A DNA stretch of 16,382 nucleotides from Clostridia bacterium. Lineage in GTDB: Bacteria; Bacillota; Clostridia; Christensenellales; UBA1242. The notes beneath the pieces were generated by a model, which did no database searches, had not been told where the DNA came from, and was given only the letters and a program-made list of their open reading frames with translations. How positions within the stretch are numbered: the first letter of the stretch is position 1; every line of letters starts with the position of its first letter. The translations under genes were made by a program, and so were the position numbers. Below, piece after piece: positions 6,506-13,730 of the stretch. The stretch covers positions 1 through 16,382 of the forward strand of contig JAFQBZ010000188.1 in the NCBI GenBank assembly GCA_017399515.1, read 5' to 3'.

Positions 6506-6859
6506 TTATTTTTCTTCTTTAACTTCTTCTTTTTTTGGTTCTTCTTCAACTGTTTCTTCTTTAACTTCTTCTGCTTTTTCTTGAGCAGCAGGTTCTTCTG
6601 CAACAGTTTCTGTTTCTGCTTTTGTTTCTTCAACAATTTCAGCATCAGTTACAACCAATTCATCTTCAACTTCCTTTCCTGCATTAGGGTCAAGGTGTAA
6701 AGTTTTTCCAACTTTCTTTTTAAATTTTCTCCAGAAAATAATAATTGAAGCACCAACTGCAACAACAATAGCAGTTATTGAAGACAATAAAACTGAGGTT
6801 GCTGCTGGGTCAATATAAAGCATTTTTGACGCTTCTTGAATAGCATTTAACATATTCAT
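6506..6859 (-). CDS. Small membrane protein with acidic, repetitive C-terminal tail
   Basis: The protein has 117 residues. A short N-terminus (1-22) is followed by one TM segment at about 23-44 (SSITAIVVAVGASIIIFW), a basic stop-transfer stretch KFKKKVGK, and a 60-residue tail dominated by Glu, Lys, Ala and Val in an irregular repeat (KEEVKEE, EETVEEE). By the positive-inside rule the tail is cytoplasmic, on the same side as the glycerophosphotransferase domain encoded just upstream. Its AAGGAG site lies inside the last codons of the 701-residue fusion gene, and only three bases separate that stop from the start ATG (6859), so the two are translationally coupled. This suggests joint dosage or complex formation, but no function is recognisable. 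A second ATG at 6853 is possible. A low-complexity tail of this type evolves quickly, so homology there means little. Confidence 0.8.
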   Translation of the reverse strand: MNMLNAIQEASKMLYIDPAATSVLLSSITAIVVAVGASIIIFWRKFKKKVGKTLHLDPNAGKEVEDELVVTDAEIVEETKAETETVAEEPAAQEKAEEVKEETVEEEPKKEEVKEEK

Positions 6860-6862
6860 TTT

Positions 6863-8968
6863 TTAGTTCTCCTTTTTGTTTTTCTTTTTTTCAATCAATG
6901 ACTGAAGAATATATTTCGCACCTTTCTCTGCGGCTGTGCCGTGGTTATATGTAAAGGTTTCAAAATATTCCTCAATCTTCTTTTTAAATTCTTTCTTATC
7001 TTTAAATAAGTTCTTTATTGTTTCATCAATCTTTTCAACATCTTCTTTTTCAATGTTCACACCAATAATATCTCTAAGTTTAATTTCAATTGGTGTAATT
7101 TCAATCTTTTGCCAATTTTGATTGCAAACCTTCATTTTGGTGTTAACAAACACAACAGGGTTTCCGGTTGCAAAGGCAAATTCAGCAGAAATTCCCGACC
7201 AGTCAGTGATAAGCAAATCAGATGAATAAATTGATTTGTTGCTTGAAAAGTCTAACTCAAATGTTAAAAGTTTTTCATCATAATCTTTGTATTTTTCAAC
7301 AATTTGATTGAGTTTATATTTATATCTCTTCACATATTCAGGGTGTGGTCTAACAGTGATGTGATAATCTTTTGAATAAAGTTTTTCAATGAGTCCATCA
7401 ATGCATGAATCTAAAAGGTTATCTTCTTGCCAAGATGGTGCAATCAAAATTTCTTTTTTGCTTCCTGACTTTTTATCTTTAATTTCTTCTTTAACTGATT
7501 TAACCAAATTGTCTAAAAGTGGAAAACCAAATTCAACCAATTTCTTACTCTTTAAATTATAAACCTTTTCAGTTGCCAAAACTTCCGTTTTAACATGTTC
7601 ACCTGAACAGAAAATTGTGTCAAATGCATCAAGTGCACCTTCATTGAAGCCCATGTGCACACTCATTGAATCATGTGGCACATAAATATATTCAATGTCT
7701 TTTTTGATAAATGAACGCTTTAAATAATACTTATCTAAGTCTGGTGTTGTCATAATAAAGATATCAGTTTCAACAAGCATCATTAAAATTGTCATTTTCT
7801 TTAAACCAATATAATATGGCTTAATTCTTGGTTCTTTTTCAGCAATTTCAAAAATTTTATCATTGTAATCATTAGTTACATAATGAATCACAAGATTTGA
7901 TTTTTTAAGAAGTTCTTCAATAAGTTCTTTGTAATACTTATAAAATCCACTCTTTTCAGAGTATATAACAATATGTTTATTTGCAATGTGTTTAAACTTT
8001 TTATAGTCTGCCTTTTCCCTCTTTTTCATTTGTTTGTAAAGTGGGTCTTTTTTGTCAATTGCACCAAACGCCTTAGATTCAGCAAGAGCCTTTCTGCTTT
8101 GCTCTAATGCTTCATAGTCAACATATTTTTTAGGATTAATTGCAGCATTTAAAATGTACATAAGTGCAATAGACATCAAGTTGCTAGCAATCCAATAAAG
8201 TGCAGTTCCAGCAGGAACAAAAATACCTAAATATAATGAAAGTGCAACACTCAAAATCATAATTCCATATTGGTTCACTTTGCCTTGTTCATGTTGAATA
8301 ACATTCGACATATTTTGTGTCCAACACATTACCCATGATGAAGCACCTGCCAAAATAGGAACTAAAATATACCAACCCCAAACATTAGAAGGAATGGTTG
8401 TTAAATTCATTCCACAGAAATTTAATCTAAAATCACTCACCTTTTCAACAATTGAAGCAAGTTCTGCACTTGACACACCTTCGATTGCAGATGACGCAGT
8501 GATTGTGCCGTTTTTAATTGCTTCAACAATTGATAATTGGAAAGAAGATTCTTCCATGTTTGCACCAATGAAATTTGCCATTGATGTCACAACATCGTCA
8601 GAAACAGCAAATAAATAGTTCAATGGGTGGTTAATGATGTAAACAACACCAAGAAGCAAAACAAGTTGCAAAATAAGAGGAACAATTGATGCCATTGGAT
8701 GATATTTTTCTTTTTTGAAAAGTTTCGATTGTTCATCGGCAATCGCGTCAATATTTCCACTAAGGTTTGCCTTGATAAAGTTAACTTGTGGTTGAATTTT
8801 AACCATTAAAATTGAATTTTTTTGAATCCAAATAGAAATTGGAAGCAAAATAACTTTAGTTGCAAGAGTAAATAAAATTATTGCCAAACCATAGTTTTTA
8901 AGAAGCAAATAACTCCACTTCATTAAATATCCAAGCGGAACACAAATATAATAAATTATAGTATCCAT
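6863..8968 (-). CDS. Fusion of YidC/Oxa1-type insertase and CDP-glycerol glycerophosphotransferase
   Basis: This 701-residue protein has two recognisable modules. Residues 1-276 are YidC/Oxa1: a re-entrant/amphipathic N-terminus, TM1 (26-48) with Lys38 where the groove Arg usually sits (TLATKVILLPI), a cytoplasmic loop with QP at 60-61 and KKEKYHPMASIVPLILQ leading into TM2 (92-112), a long outer loop (113-197), and TMs at about 198-215, 233-252 and 256-276. A basic linker (277-330) leads to a TagF/TagB-type domain (330-690) with VPHD (His432), VRPHPEY (His542) and DLLITDWSG (585-592), the sites that bind CDP-glycerol and do catalysis. TagF-type enzymes add glycerol phosphate to teichoic acids. 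The join is in one uninterrupted frame and topology is consistent: the C-terminus is cytosolic, where CDP-glycerol is found. AGGAG lies about 14 bases before the ATG, an unusually long spacing. Confidence 0.9.
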   Translation of the reverse strand: MDTIIYYICVPLGYLMKWSYLLLKNYGLAIILFTLATKVILLPISIWIQKNSILMVKIQPQVNFIKANLSGNIDAIADEQSKLFKKEKYHPMASIVPLILQLVLLLGVVYIINHPLNYLFAVSDDVVTSMANFIGANMEESSFQLSIVEAIKNGTITASSAIEGVSSAELASIVEKVSDFRLNFCGMNLTTIPSNVWGWYILVPILAGASSWVMCWTQNMSNVIQHEQGKVNQYGIMILSVALSLYLGIFVPAGTALYWIASNLMSIALMYILNAAINPKKYVDYEALEQSRKALAESKAFGAIDKKDPLYKQMKKREKADYKKFKHIANKHIVIYSEKSGFYKYYKELIEELLKKSNLVIHYVTNDYNDKIFEIAEKEPRIKPYYIGLKKMTILMMLVETDIFIMTTPDLDKYYLKRSFIKKDIEYIYVPHDSMSVHMGFNEGALDAFDTIFCSGEHVKTEVLATEKVYNLKSKKLVEFGFPLLDNLVKSVKEEIKDKKSGSKKEILIAPSWQEDNLLDSCIDGLIEKLYSKDYHITVRPHPEYVKRYKYKLNQIVEKYKDYDEKLLTFELDFSSNKSIYSSDLLITDWSGISAEFAFATGNPVVFVNTKMKVCNQNWQKIEITPIEIKLRDIIGVNIEKEDVEKIDETIKNLFKDKKEFKKKIEEYFETFTYNHGTAAEKGAKYILQSLIEKKKNKKEN

Positions 8969-8990
8969 AAATAAGTAAAATTCTCCTTTG

Positions 8991-10679
8991 TTAATCCATT
9001 AAAGTTTTATCAAACTCTCTGGTTGAAGTTAATTCCCATTTTGAAAGATCTCTAGCAGCACCGGTAATTGTGTAATTATATTCTACTAATTTTTCATTCC
9101 AAGTATGCCAAGAATAATATCTTGTTTGATTTTCCCCTTCAACAATTTCAAAAACTGATTTTCCATAATCATTTCCGGTAACAATATTTTCAGATTTCAT
9201 AATTGTTGCCCAAATATTATCGTGTGAAGTTTGAGCCATTGAAACAGCCATTTCACCAGTGCTAACACCTGATGGTTTAACCATTAACGCAGTTGTTTGC
9301 TGATAGCCACCATACGCAGTTGCATGATCTCCTGTTATAACAATTGTAGCATCTTCATAAACACCATATTCCTTCATGGCTTTGATATATTCATTGATAA
9401 TTTTAAAATTTTTTTCCATAGTTGGAATACAATCCATATCTGGTTCAACATCATGACAACCTTGAACATGAATAAATGTAAACTGTTTTTCATCAATCTT
9501 CTTGAAACCCGTTTCTTTTATTACATTATAAGTATCATCTAAATCTGATGAATATAGACTATTATTCTCTGGGTCAATAAGATCAATGTAACTATTGCAA
9601 ACAGAAGATGTTATTCCTCCAACAAGATTTTTAAAAAATAAAGGAACAACCCTATAAAGAGCCATTTGAATCATTCTTGCTGAAAGTTTAAACCTGTTAT
9701 TTATTTTATAATTTGATTTCAACGAAACATTATTTACAAATTCAGGCAAATGCTCTGCTTTGTCATAAACATAAAATTCTTCTGTATAAAGATTAATTTC
9801 ATACCCATTTTCATGCAAAACAGAAAGTGTATCATCTTCAGCATAAACATCTTCTAAAAATTCCGCTCTTGATTTTGTTGGATCATATTCATTTCTAGTA
9901 AGCATGGTTGAAACTGAAGGATAAGTATGACTATATCTTGAAACATGGTCTTTAAACCAAGTGAAACCTGTAAGTTCACTAAACACTTCAGGTTTTGATT
10001 CATAAGTTTGTTCGGCAAATCTGCCGTCAAATTTATCTATAAAAAAATAAAAAATATTATTGCTTGTCGAAATATTTGTCAAATTTTTTGTTGTTAAAAT
10101 TCCATAGTCAATCAGTTCACCACTTTTACCATTAACTTTAGATTTTAAAACTTCTGGTTTTGAGATCATTAATGAAACTGGTGTCATAATCTGTGTAATA
10201 ATTACAACAACTGACAGAATAATTCCCACAATTGAAATATACCCTTTTTTATCTTTCAAAATTGATAAAACAATTGCACCCGCAATAATAAAAATCCAAA
10301 TAATTAAATTTCCAAATTTCTTTCCTGTTGAAAGTTCATTTGTTTCAAGAGTATCACCAACTAATGATTTTAAACCTGCGTTCAAATATAAACTTTGAAC
10401 AAAAAACATAACTGAAAATGAAATAATCACAGCACAAGCAATTTTATATAATTTTTCTGGTAAAAAGAAAATTGCAAAAAATAAAATTATGGCAATCACA
10501 AAACCTATCAAAATACAAATTGGCAAAAAATCTGCCATTGAAAACAAAAATTCTTGTGAATTGTTTGCATATATTTCAAATGGAATGCAAACGCATAACA
10601 TAATAGGTATAATTAAAGAAATTAACAGTGTAGGTAAAATTCTTTTTTTAAGTAACTGTTTTCTTTCATTTATTTCCAT
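8991..10679 (-). CDS. LtaS-like membrane sulfatase-fold phosphotransferase
   Basis: The protein has 562 residues. Five hydrophobic segments (about 14-38, 48-72, 77-97, 122-141, 146-170) precede a large outer domain, the layout of lipoteichoic acid synthase and phosphoethanolamine/phosphoglycerol transferases of the alkaline-phosphatase superfamily. Metal-site and catalytic candidates are Asp215 in NIFYFFIDKFDGR, Ser257/Thr258 in YPSVSTML (nucleophile position), His404 and His409 in HVQGCHD, Asp451-His452 in TGDHA, and His486 in TSHDNIW. The usual GPH motif is replaced by QGCHD. Such enzymes transfer a phosphoalcohol from a lipid donor onto a polymer or lipid outside the cell. Here it is the first gene of an operon with the YidC-glycerophosphotransferase fusion 22 bases downstream, which supports an anionic-polymer role. 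The exact donor and acceptor are unknown. The start ATG follows AAAGGA at 6 bases. Confidence 0.88.
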   Translation of the reverse strand: MEINERKQLLKKRILPTLLISLIIPIMLCVCIPFEIYANNSQEFLFSMADFLPICILIGFVIAIILFFAIFFLPEKLYKIACAVIISFSVMFFVQSLYLNAGLKSLVGDTLETNELSTGKKFGNLIIWIFIIAGAIVLSILKDKKGYISIVGIILSVVVIITQIMTPVSLMISKPEVLKSKVNGKSGELIDYGILTTKNLTNISTSNNIFYFFIDKFDGRFAEQTYESKPEVFSELTGFTWFKDHVSRYSHTYPSVSTMLTRNEYDPTKSRAEFLEDVYAEDDTLSVLHENGYEINLYTEEFYVYDKAEHLPEFVNNVSLKSNYKINNRFKLSARMIQMALYRVVPLFFKNLVGGITSSVCNSYIDLIDPENNSLYSSDLDDTYNVIKETGFKKIDEKQFTFIHVQGCHDVEPDMDCIPTMEKNFKIINEYIKAMKEYGVYEDATIVITGDHATAYGGYQQTTALMVKPSGVSTGEMAVSMAQTSHDNIWATIMKSENIVTGNDYGKSVFEIVEGENQTRYYSWHTWNEKLVEYNYTITGAARDLSKWELTSTREFDKTLMD

Positions 10680-10711
10680 GATTCGTCCTTTACTAAATTA
10701 TCTCATTTATC

Positions 10712-10740
10712 AGTTTATACCTTATACGCTTTAAAGTCAA
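10712..10740 (-). promoter_or_regulatory. Promoter of the envelope operon
   Basis: Minus-strand -35 TTGACT (10735-10740). The -10 is either TAAACT (10712-10717, 17-base spacer) or TATAAA (10714-10719, 15-base spacer). Either gives a short leader before the ATG at 10679. Confidence 0.5.
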
Positions 10741-10771
10741 TTTAATTTACAATTCAAAAGCATTTTCACAA

Positions 10772-10798
10772 AAAAACACAGGATAATCCTGTGTTTTT
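10772..10798 (-). terminator. Hairpin terminator of the HD-GYP gene
   Basis: ACACAGGA (10776-10783) pairs with TCCTGTGT (10787-10794), with A/T extensions on both sides and a U run on the minus strand. It overlaps the TAA at 10797-10799 and isolates the HD-GYP gene from the envelope operon downstream. Confidence 0.85.
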
Positions 10799-11411
10799 AA
10801 GAACTCATTTGTGATTTATCACGAATCGGTTTTAAAAAGAGCCTTTCAATTTCTCTAACACATCTTTTGTCAAGTTCACCACGACTAACAAGTTTGTCAA
10901 GAATCTCAATTACCTGCTCAGGAGCATATGCATCTTTATAACACCTGCTCATTTCAAGTGCACTTGTGACATCTGCAACTTGTAAAACCCTGTCTAAAAG
11001 TCCAAGTTTCTTTGCATTTAAGTGCATTGGATAACCTGAACTATTAAGTCTTTCATGATGATGAGCGGCAAGGTCAACAAGTTCTTCATCAAAATATTCA
11101 CTTAAAATAGACCTTGTTCCTTCAATGTGAACCACTCTAATATATTCTCTTTCTTCTTCGGTTGTGTTGCTATTGTGCAAAATTGATTCATCAACATAAA
11201 CTTTTCCAACATCATGAAGCAAACTTGCAACATATAATCTTTCTAAATGAACACCTCTAATGCCAAGAACTCTTGCAAGTGCAAGTGACTTATCTGCAAC
11301 ATCAATGCTGTGCACAAAACTTTCTTTTGAATGTGCTTTAAGTTTTGAAAGCAGTTCAAAAACAATCGTCCTGTGTTCTTCTTTAATTAATTTAATTCTT
11401 ACATTTTTCAT
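10797..11411 (-). CDS. HD-GYP domain phosphohydrolase
   Basis: From the ATG at 11411 the protein has 204 residues and is almost entirely one HD-GYP domain. Visible are His34 (SFVHS), the HD pair His66-Asp67 (LLHDVGK), His95 (VVHIEG), the HHE motif (118-120) followed by GYP (126-128), and Asp147 (VADVTSAL). All metal-ligand positions of the family are present. HD-GYP proteins are typically phosphodiesterases for cyclic dinucleotides; the actual substrate here is not shown by sequence. There is no sensor or response-regulator domain, so it is a minimal stand-alone domain. The frame extends upstream to a TTG at 11444 but no start has a Shine-Dalgarno site. A -10 box at 11424-11429 predicts an mRNA beginning about 6 bases before the ATG at 11411, so I chose that start. 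Confidence 0.85.
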   Translation of the reverse strand: MKNVRIKLIKEEHRTIVFELLSKLKAHSKESFVHSIDVADKSLALARVLGIRGVHLERLYVASLLHDVGKVYVDESILHNSNTTEEEREYIRVVHIEGTRSILSEYFDEELVDLAAHHHERLNSSGYPMHLNAKKLGLLDRVLQVADVTSALEMSRCYKDAYAPEQVIEILDKLVSRGELDKRCVREIERLFLKPIRDKSQMSS

Positions 11412-11423
11412 AATATAGGTTAA

Positions 11424-11452
11424 ATTATACATTATTTTTGTCAATTTGTATA
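11424..11452 (-). promoter_or_regulatory. Promoter of the HD-GYP gene, giving a nearly leaderless mRNA
   Basis: A perfect -10 TATAAT (11424-11429) lies 17 bases from a weak -35 TATACA (11447-11452). The expected start near 11417 leaves about 6 bases before the ATG at 11411 and no ribosome site. A TTGACA at 11439-11444 is only 9 bases from the -10 and cannot pair with it. Confidence 0.5.
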
Positions 11453-11501
11453 TAGTTTTTTAAAAAATATTTAAACACAGAAATAATATCCTAAACAAAA
11501 T

Positions 11502-11525
11502 AAAAAGACCAGAAAGCCTGGTCTT
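11502..11525 (-). terminator. Hairpin terminator of the two-TM protein gene
   Basis: AAGACCAG (11505-11512) pairs with CTGGTCTT (11518-11525) around loop AAAGC, followed on the minus strand by a U run (11502-11506). Confidence 0.85.
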
Positions 11526-11534
11526 CTTTCTAAT

Positions 11535-12044
11535 TTATTGTTGTGCTGGTGTTGCTGGTGCTGCCTTGCTTGCCTTTGGCTTTTTTGTAACACCAACATA
11601 AATAGCAAGCCCAATCATTAACCCACCAAGTGCAATAAGCCCAAATGAAACAATTCTTGCAATTTTTGCAGGCTTGCATTCATAACCGGTGTCTGCTGCT
11701 TTTCCATTAAAAACGATTCCTGATTTCATGTGAATTCCATAAACATCAATTTCGCCCCATTTGTTACCTTCAACATAAAGCACACCATCTTTAATTTCAT
11801 AATCTTTTTCAGAAACCACAGTTTCTTCACCGTCACCAATTTTATTTGTGGTAACAAGTTTGCCACCTTTGAACTTAACTTTCATTTCAAATTCTTGTTC
11901 CATAACTGTCATTTCAACCAAACTTGTGTAACTTGCCGCTCTTGGAAGTGCTTGCAAAACGCCAAACATTACAATTCCTGAGAGAAAAATGCAAAGTGCA
12001 ACAATAACAAATTTGTGTTTAAAAAAACTTTTTATTTTGCTCAT
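11535..12044 (-). CDS. Two-TM membrane protein with small outer beta domain
   Basis: The protein has 169 residues, starting at the ATG at 12044 with AAGAGG six bases upstream. TM1 is at about 11-30 after a basic N-terminus. A roughly 95-residue domain (34-128) probably lies outside the cell, and TM2 at about 129-152 returns to a short basic, Ala/Pro-rich tail (KKPKASKAAPATPAQQ). The outer domain alternates short strands with Gly and Asp turns (KGGKLVTTNKIGDGEET, KDGVLYVEGNKWGE), which suggests a small beta sandwich or lipocalin-like sheet. There is one Cys (123) and no catalytic motif. I do not recognise the family. It resembles in layout, but not clearly in sequence, the outer loop of the 3117-2065 protein. 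It is divergent from the dual-HEPN gene, with separate promoters between them. Confidence 0.78.
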   Translation of the reverse strand: MSKIKSFFKHKFVIVALCIFLSGIVMFGVLQALPRAASYTSLVEMTVMEQEFEMKVKFKGGKLVTTNKIGDGEETVVSEKDYEIKDGVLYVEGNKWGEIDVYGIHMKSGIVFNGKAADTGYECKPAKIARIVSFGLIALGGLMIGLAIYVGVTKKPKASKAAPATPAQQ

Positions 12045-12075
12045 ATAAAACCTCTTTTGTTTATTTACTGTTTTT

Positions 12076-12105
12076 ATTATTGCAAAAAATAAAATTGCCT
12101 GTCAA
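12076..12105 (-). promoter_or_regulatory. Promoter of the 12044-11535 gene
   Basis: Minus-strand perfect -35 TTGACA (12100-12105), 18-base spacer and -10 AATAAT (12076-12081, 5 of 6 matches). Confidence 0.65.
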
Positions 12106-12157
12106 ATAAAATAAATATTTTTATTTCAGCAAAAATATTTATTATTCACAAATTTTT

Positions 12158-12166
12158 TGATATAAT
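12158..12166 (+). promoter_or_regulatory. Extended -10 promoter of the dual-HEPN gene
   Basis: TGATATAAT (12158-12166) is a perfect extended -10 with no good -35 at 16-18 bases. The start near 12173 gives a leader of about 21 bases with GGAG at 12183-12186. Confidence 0.65.
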
Positions 12167-12193
12167 CAAAATAACATATTGCGGAGAAATATT

Positions 12194-13492
12194 ATGGAAT
12201 ACACCTATTTATCAAAGATTGAAATTGCAGAACTTTTAAAATCACATGTCAGCCTTATGGCAAAGTCTATGCAAACCCCAAATAAATCTTTTAAAACAAT
12301 TTTCGCTGAAAACAATCCCAACATTCCAGCAACTGAAATTGATAAATATTACAACATTATGCAAGAATTGTTCATAACATTTTTAGCAAAAAAATATTTT
12401 ATTTCTTTTTATGATGTAACTTTTAAAGATTATTTAAAAGAAGACGACATTCCTGACAATTTGGTTGATAAAAACATTTTTGCTGAAGGTTCTAATGCTG
12501 ATGATTTCTCAAAAACTGAAACCATAAATTTCATAAGAAATGCAATTTGTCACAGTGACACAACCGAACATTGCAAATTTTTAATAAAAGACGGAAAATT
12601 ACATATTGAAATTGATAGAACTTTGAAAAATAGACGATTTCATGTTGTTTTTAACGCAAATTATTTAGCAAAACTTACTTCTCAACTCACACACTCAACA
12701 AAACTCGATATAACAATCTTTAAAAAGAAAAGCGCATTTGACATCTCACAAGGAAATTATTTGCATCAAATAAAAAATAACCTTTATCTGCGAAGAATCA
12801 AACTATCTGCAGACAAAGAGGAAAAAGACACTACCGACCTTATGGATTTTGTTAAACACGCAGAAGAAACCGGAAATTATAAAGACTTTAAATTTTCAAC
12901 ATTGCAAGCCGCAAAAGCACAAGAAGATATTTTTGCGTGCTTAGGCAAAGACCCTGACATTAACATTTTATCAGTTCTTTCACAAATTCTCAGGTCCACC
13001 CTTCCACTTGCTTCAGTTAAATTTGATGAATGGCAACAGTTGTTTTGCTTTGAAGAATATTATCTTGACGGCAACTTAACCTATAATGATATTTGCAATG
13101 AGATAAAAAACGAAGTTCATGGCAAAGAAACACATTTCCATAAAATTAGAAAAAATTATAAAAACGACGAATCTTTCATATTCGCAAACTACATACAAAC
13201 AGAAAACATTCTTTTCAATTTGTCTACAATTTTTTATGGATATCTTTTTGACACACTCATCACTGATGAAACCATTAAAATTGGAAAAAAGGAAATCCCT
13301 AAAAACAAATTAAGAAACGCTTTTGAACACTCAAGATATTACTTTGCAACCAACGGCACAATGGTTTTTCTTGATTGGAAAAATAAAGACGAATATGACA
13401 CAAATTGGAAAACAAACATAAAAATTGAAGACCTTGCAAAATTTGCAGAAGAATATGTAAGAACCTTCACCCCACAACCAACAAACAATTAA
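12194..13492 (+). CDS. Candidate dual-HEPN ribonuclease (two RxxxxH motifs)
   Basis: The protein has 432 residues, soluble and mostly helical by composition. Two copies of the HEPN active-site signature R-x4-H are visible: INFIRNAICH (Arg115...His120) and LRNAFEHSRYY (Arg374...His379). After each motif comes a beta-hairpin-like stretch (KFLIKDGKLHIEID; YYFATNGTMVFLDW), the layout of HEPN domains from several uncharacterised families. HEPN domains are usually RNases, and proteins with two such motifs in one chain include the Cas13 effectors. Those are far larger, and no CRISPR array is present here. The start ATG at 12194 has GGAG seven bases upstream; an in-frame TTG at 12179 precedes that site and is rejected. 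Role unknown: RNA cleavage, toxin-like or defence activity is inference. No antitoxin is obvious next to it. Confidence 0.8.
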   Translation: MEYTYLSKIEIAELLKSHVSLMAKSMQTPNKSFKTIFAENNPNIPATEIDKYYNIMQELFITFLAKKYFISFYDVTFKDYLKEDDIPDNLVDKNIFAEGSNADDFSKTETINFIRNAICHSDTTEHCKFLIKDGKLHIEIDRTLKNRRFHVVFNANYLAKLTSQLTHSTKLDITIFKKKSAFDISQGNYLHQIKNNLYLRRIKLSADKEEKDTTDLMDFVKHAEETGNYKDFKFSTLQAAKAQEDIFACLGKDPDINILSVLSQILRSTLPLASVKFDEWQQLFCFEEYYLDGNLTYNDICNEIKNEVHGKETHFHKIRKNYKNDESFIFANYIQTENILFNLSTIFYGYLFDTLITDETIKIGKKEIPKNKLRNAFEHSRYYFATNGTMVFLDWKNKDEYDTNWKTNIKIEDLAKFAEEYVRTFTPQPTNN

Positions 13493-13493
13493 A

Positions 13494-13522
13494 AAAGACC
13501 ATTGATAATTTCAATGGTCTTT
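13494..13522 (+). terminator. Hairpin terminator of the dual-HEPN gene
   Basis: AAAGACCATTGA (13494-13505) pairs perfectly with TCAATGGTCTTT (13511-13522) around loop TAATT. The T run is short on the + strand but the A run on the left would allow action on the minus strand too. Confidence 0.8.
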
Positions 13523-13530
13523 AAATTTGC

Positions 13531-13576
13531 AAAAAAAATCCAAATCGATTGAGTTGGAATTTTTGGCGCTCCTCTT
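13531..13576 (-). ncRNA. Possible very short minus-strand RNA
   Basis: A minus-strand promoter at 13582-13609 predicts a start near 13576. About 15 bases in, TTCCAA and TTGGA (13554-13558 with 13539-13543) form a weak stem around a 10-base loop, followed by eight U (13531-13538). The product would be only about 45 bases, carrying AGAGGAGCGCC at its 5' end. No open frame starts in it. The segment could simply be a second terminator for neighbouring genes, and the promoter a chance match in AT-rich DNA. Confidence 0.3.
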
Positions 13577-13581
13577 TGTTA

Positions 13582-13609
13582 AATATATCATACAATTTCT
13601 GCTTTTCAA
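13582..13609 (-). promoter_or_regulatory. Minus-strand promoter-like sequence with no gene behind it
   Basis: -35 TTGAAA (13604-13609), 16-base spacer and extended -10 TGATATATT (13582-13590). It points toward the 3' end of the dual-HEPN gene. It matches the form of the extended -10 at 1992-2000. Confidence 0.4.
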
Positions 13610-13691
13610 AACAATTATTAAGATAAATTTAGATATAAACGTAAAGATTATTATTTTTATTTGTATTTTTATTTTTTAAAATTTAAATTTA

Positions 13692-13700
13692 TGCTATAAT
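13692..13700 (+). promoter_or_regulatory. Extended -10 promoter of mgtE
   Basis: TGCTATAAT (13692-13700) has a perfect -10 with TGn and no clear -35 (T run at 13672-13677). A start near 13707 gives a leader of about 24 bases, too short to hold a magnesium riboswitch. Confidence 0.65.
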
Positions 13701-13730
13701 CATAATAAGCATAGTGTATAGGAGTATATT

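Noticed and set aside
6448..6645. Open frame rich in Lys/Leu on the minus strand beside the acidic-tail protein
   Set aside because: It is a second frame through the low-complexity GAA/AAG-rich tail of the real gene; it lacks a ribosome site and crosses the terminator.
11439..11444. Perfect TTGACA close to a perfect TATAAT upstream of the HD-GYP gene
   Set aside because: The spacing is only 9 bases, far below the 16-18 needed, so the two boxes cannot form one promoter.
13560..13730. Possible magnesium riboswitch before mgtE
   Set aside because: The extended -10 at 13692-13700 leaves a leader of about 24 bases, too short for an M-box.
12194..13730. CRISPR array next to the two-HEPN protein
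   Set aside because: No direct repeats with regular spacers are visible on either side; the neighbouring hairpins are single and unrelated in sequence.
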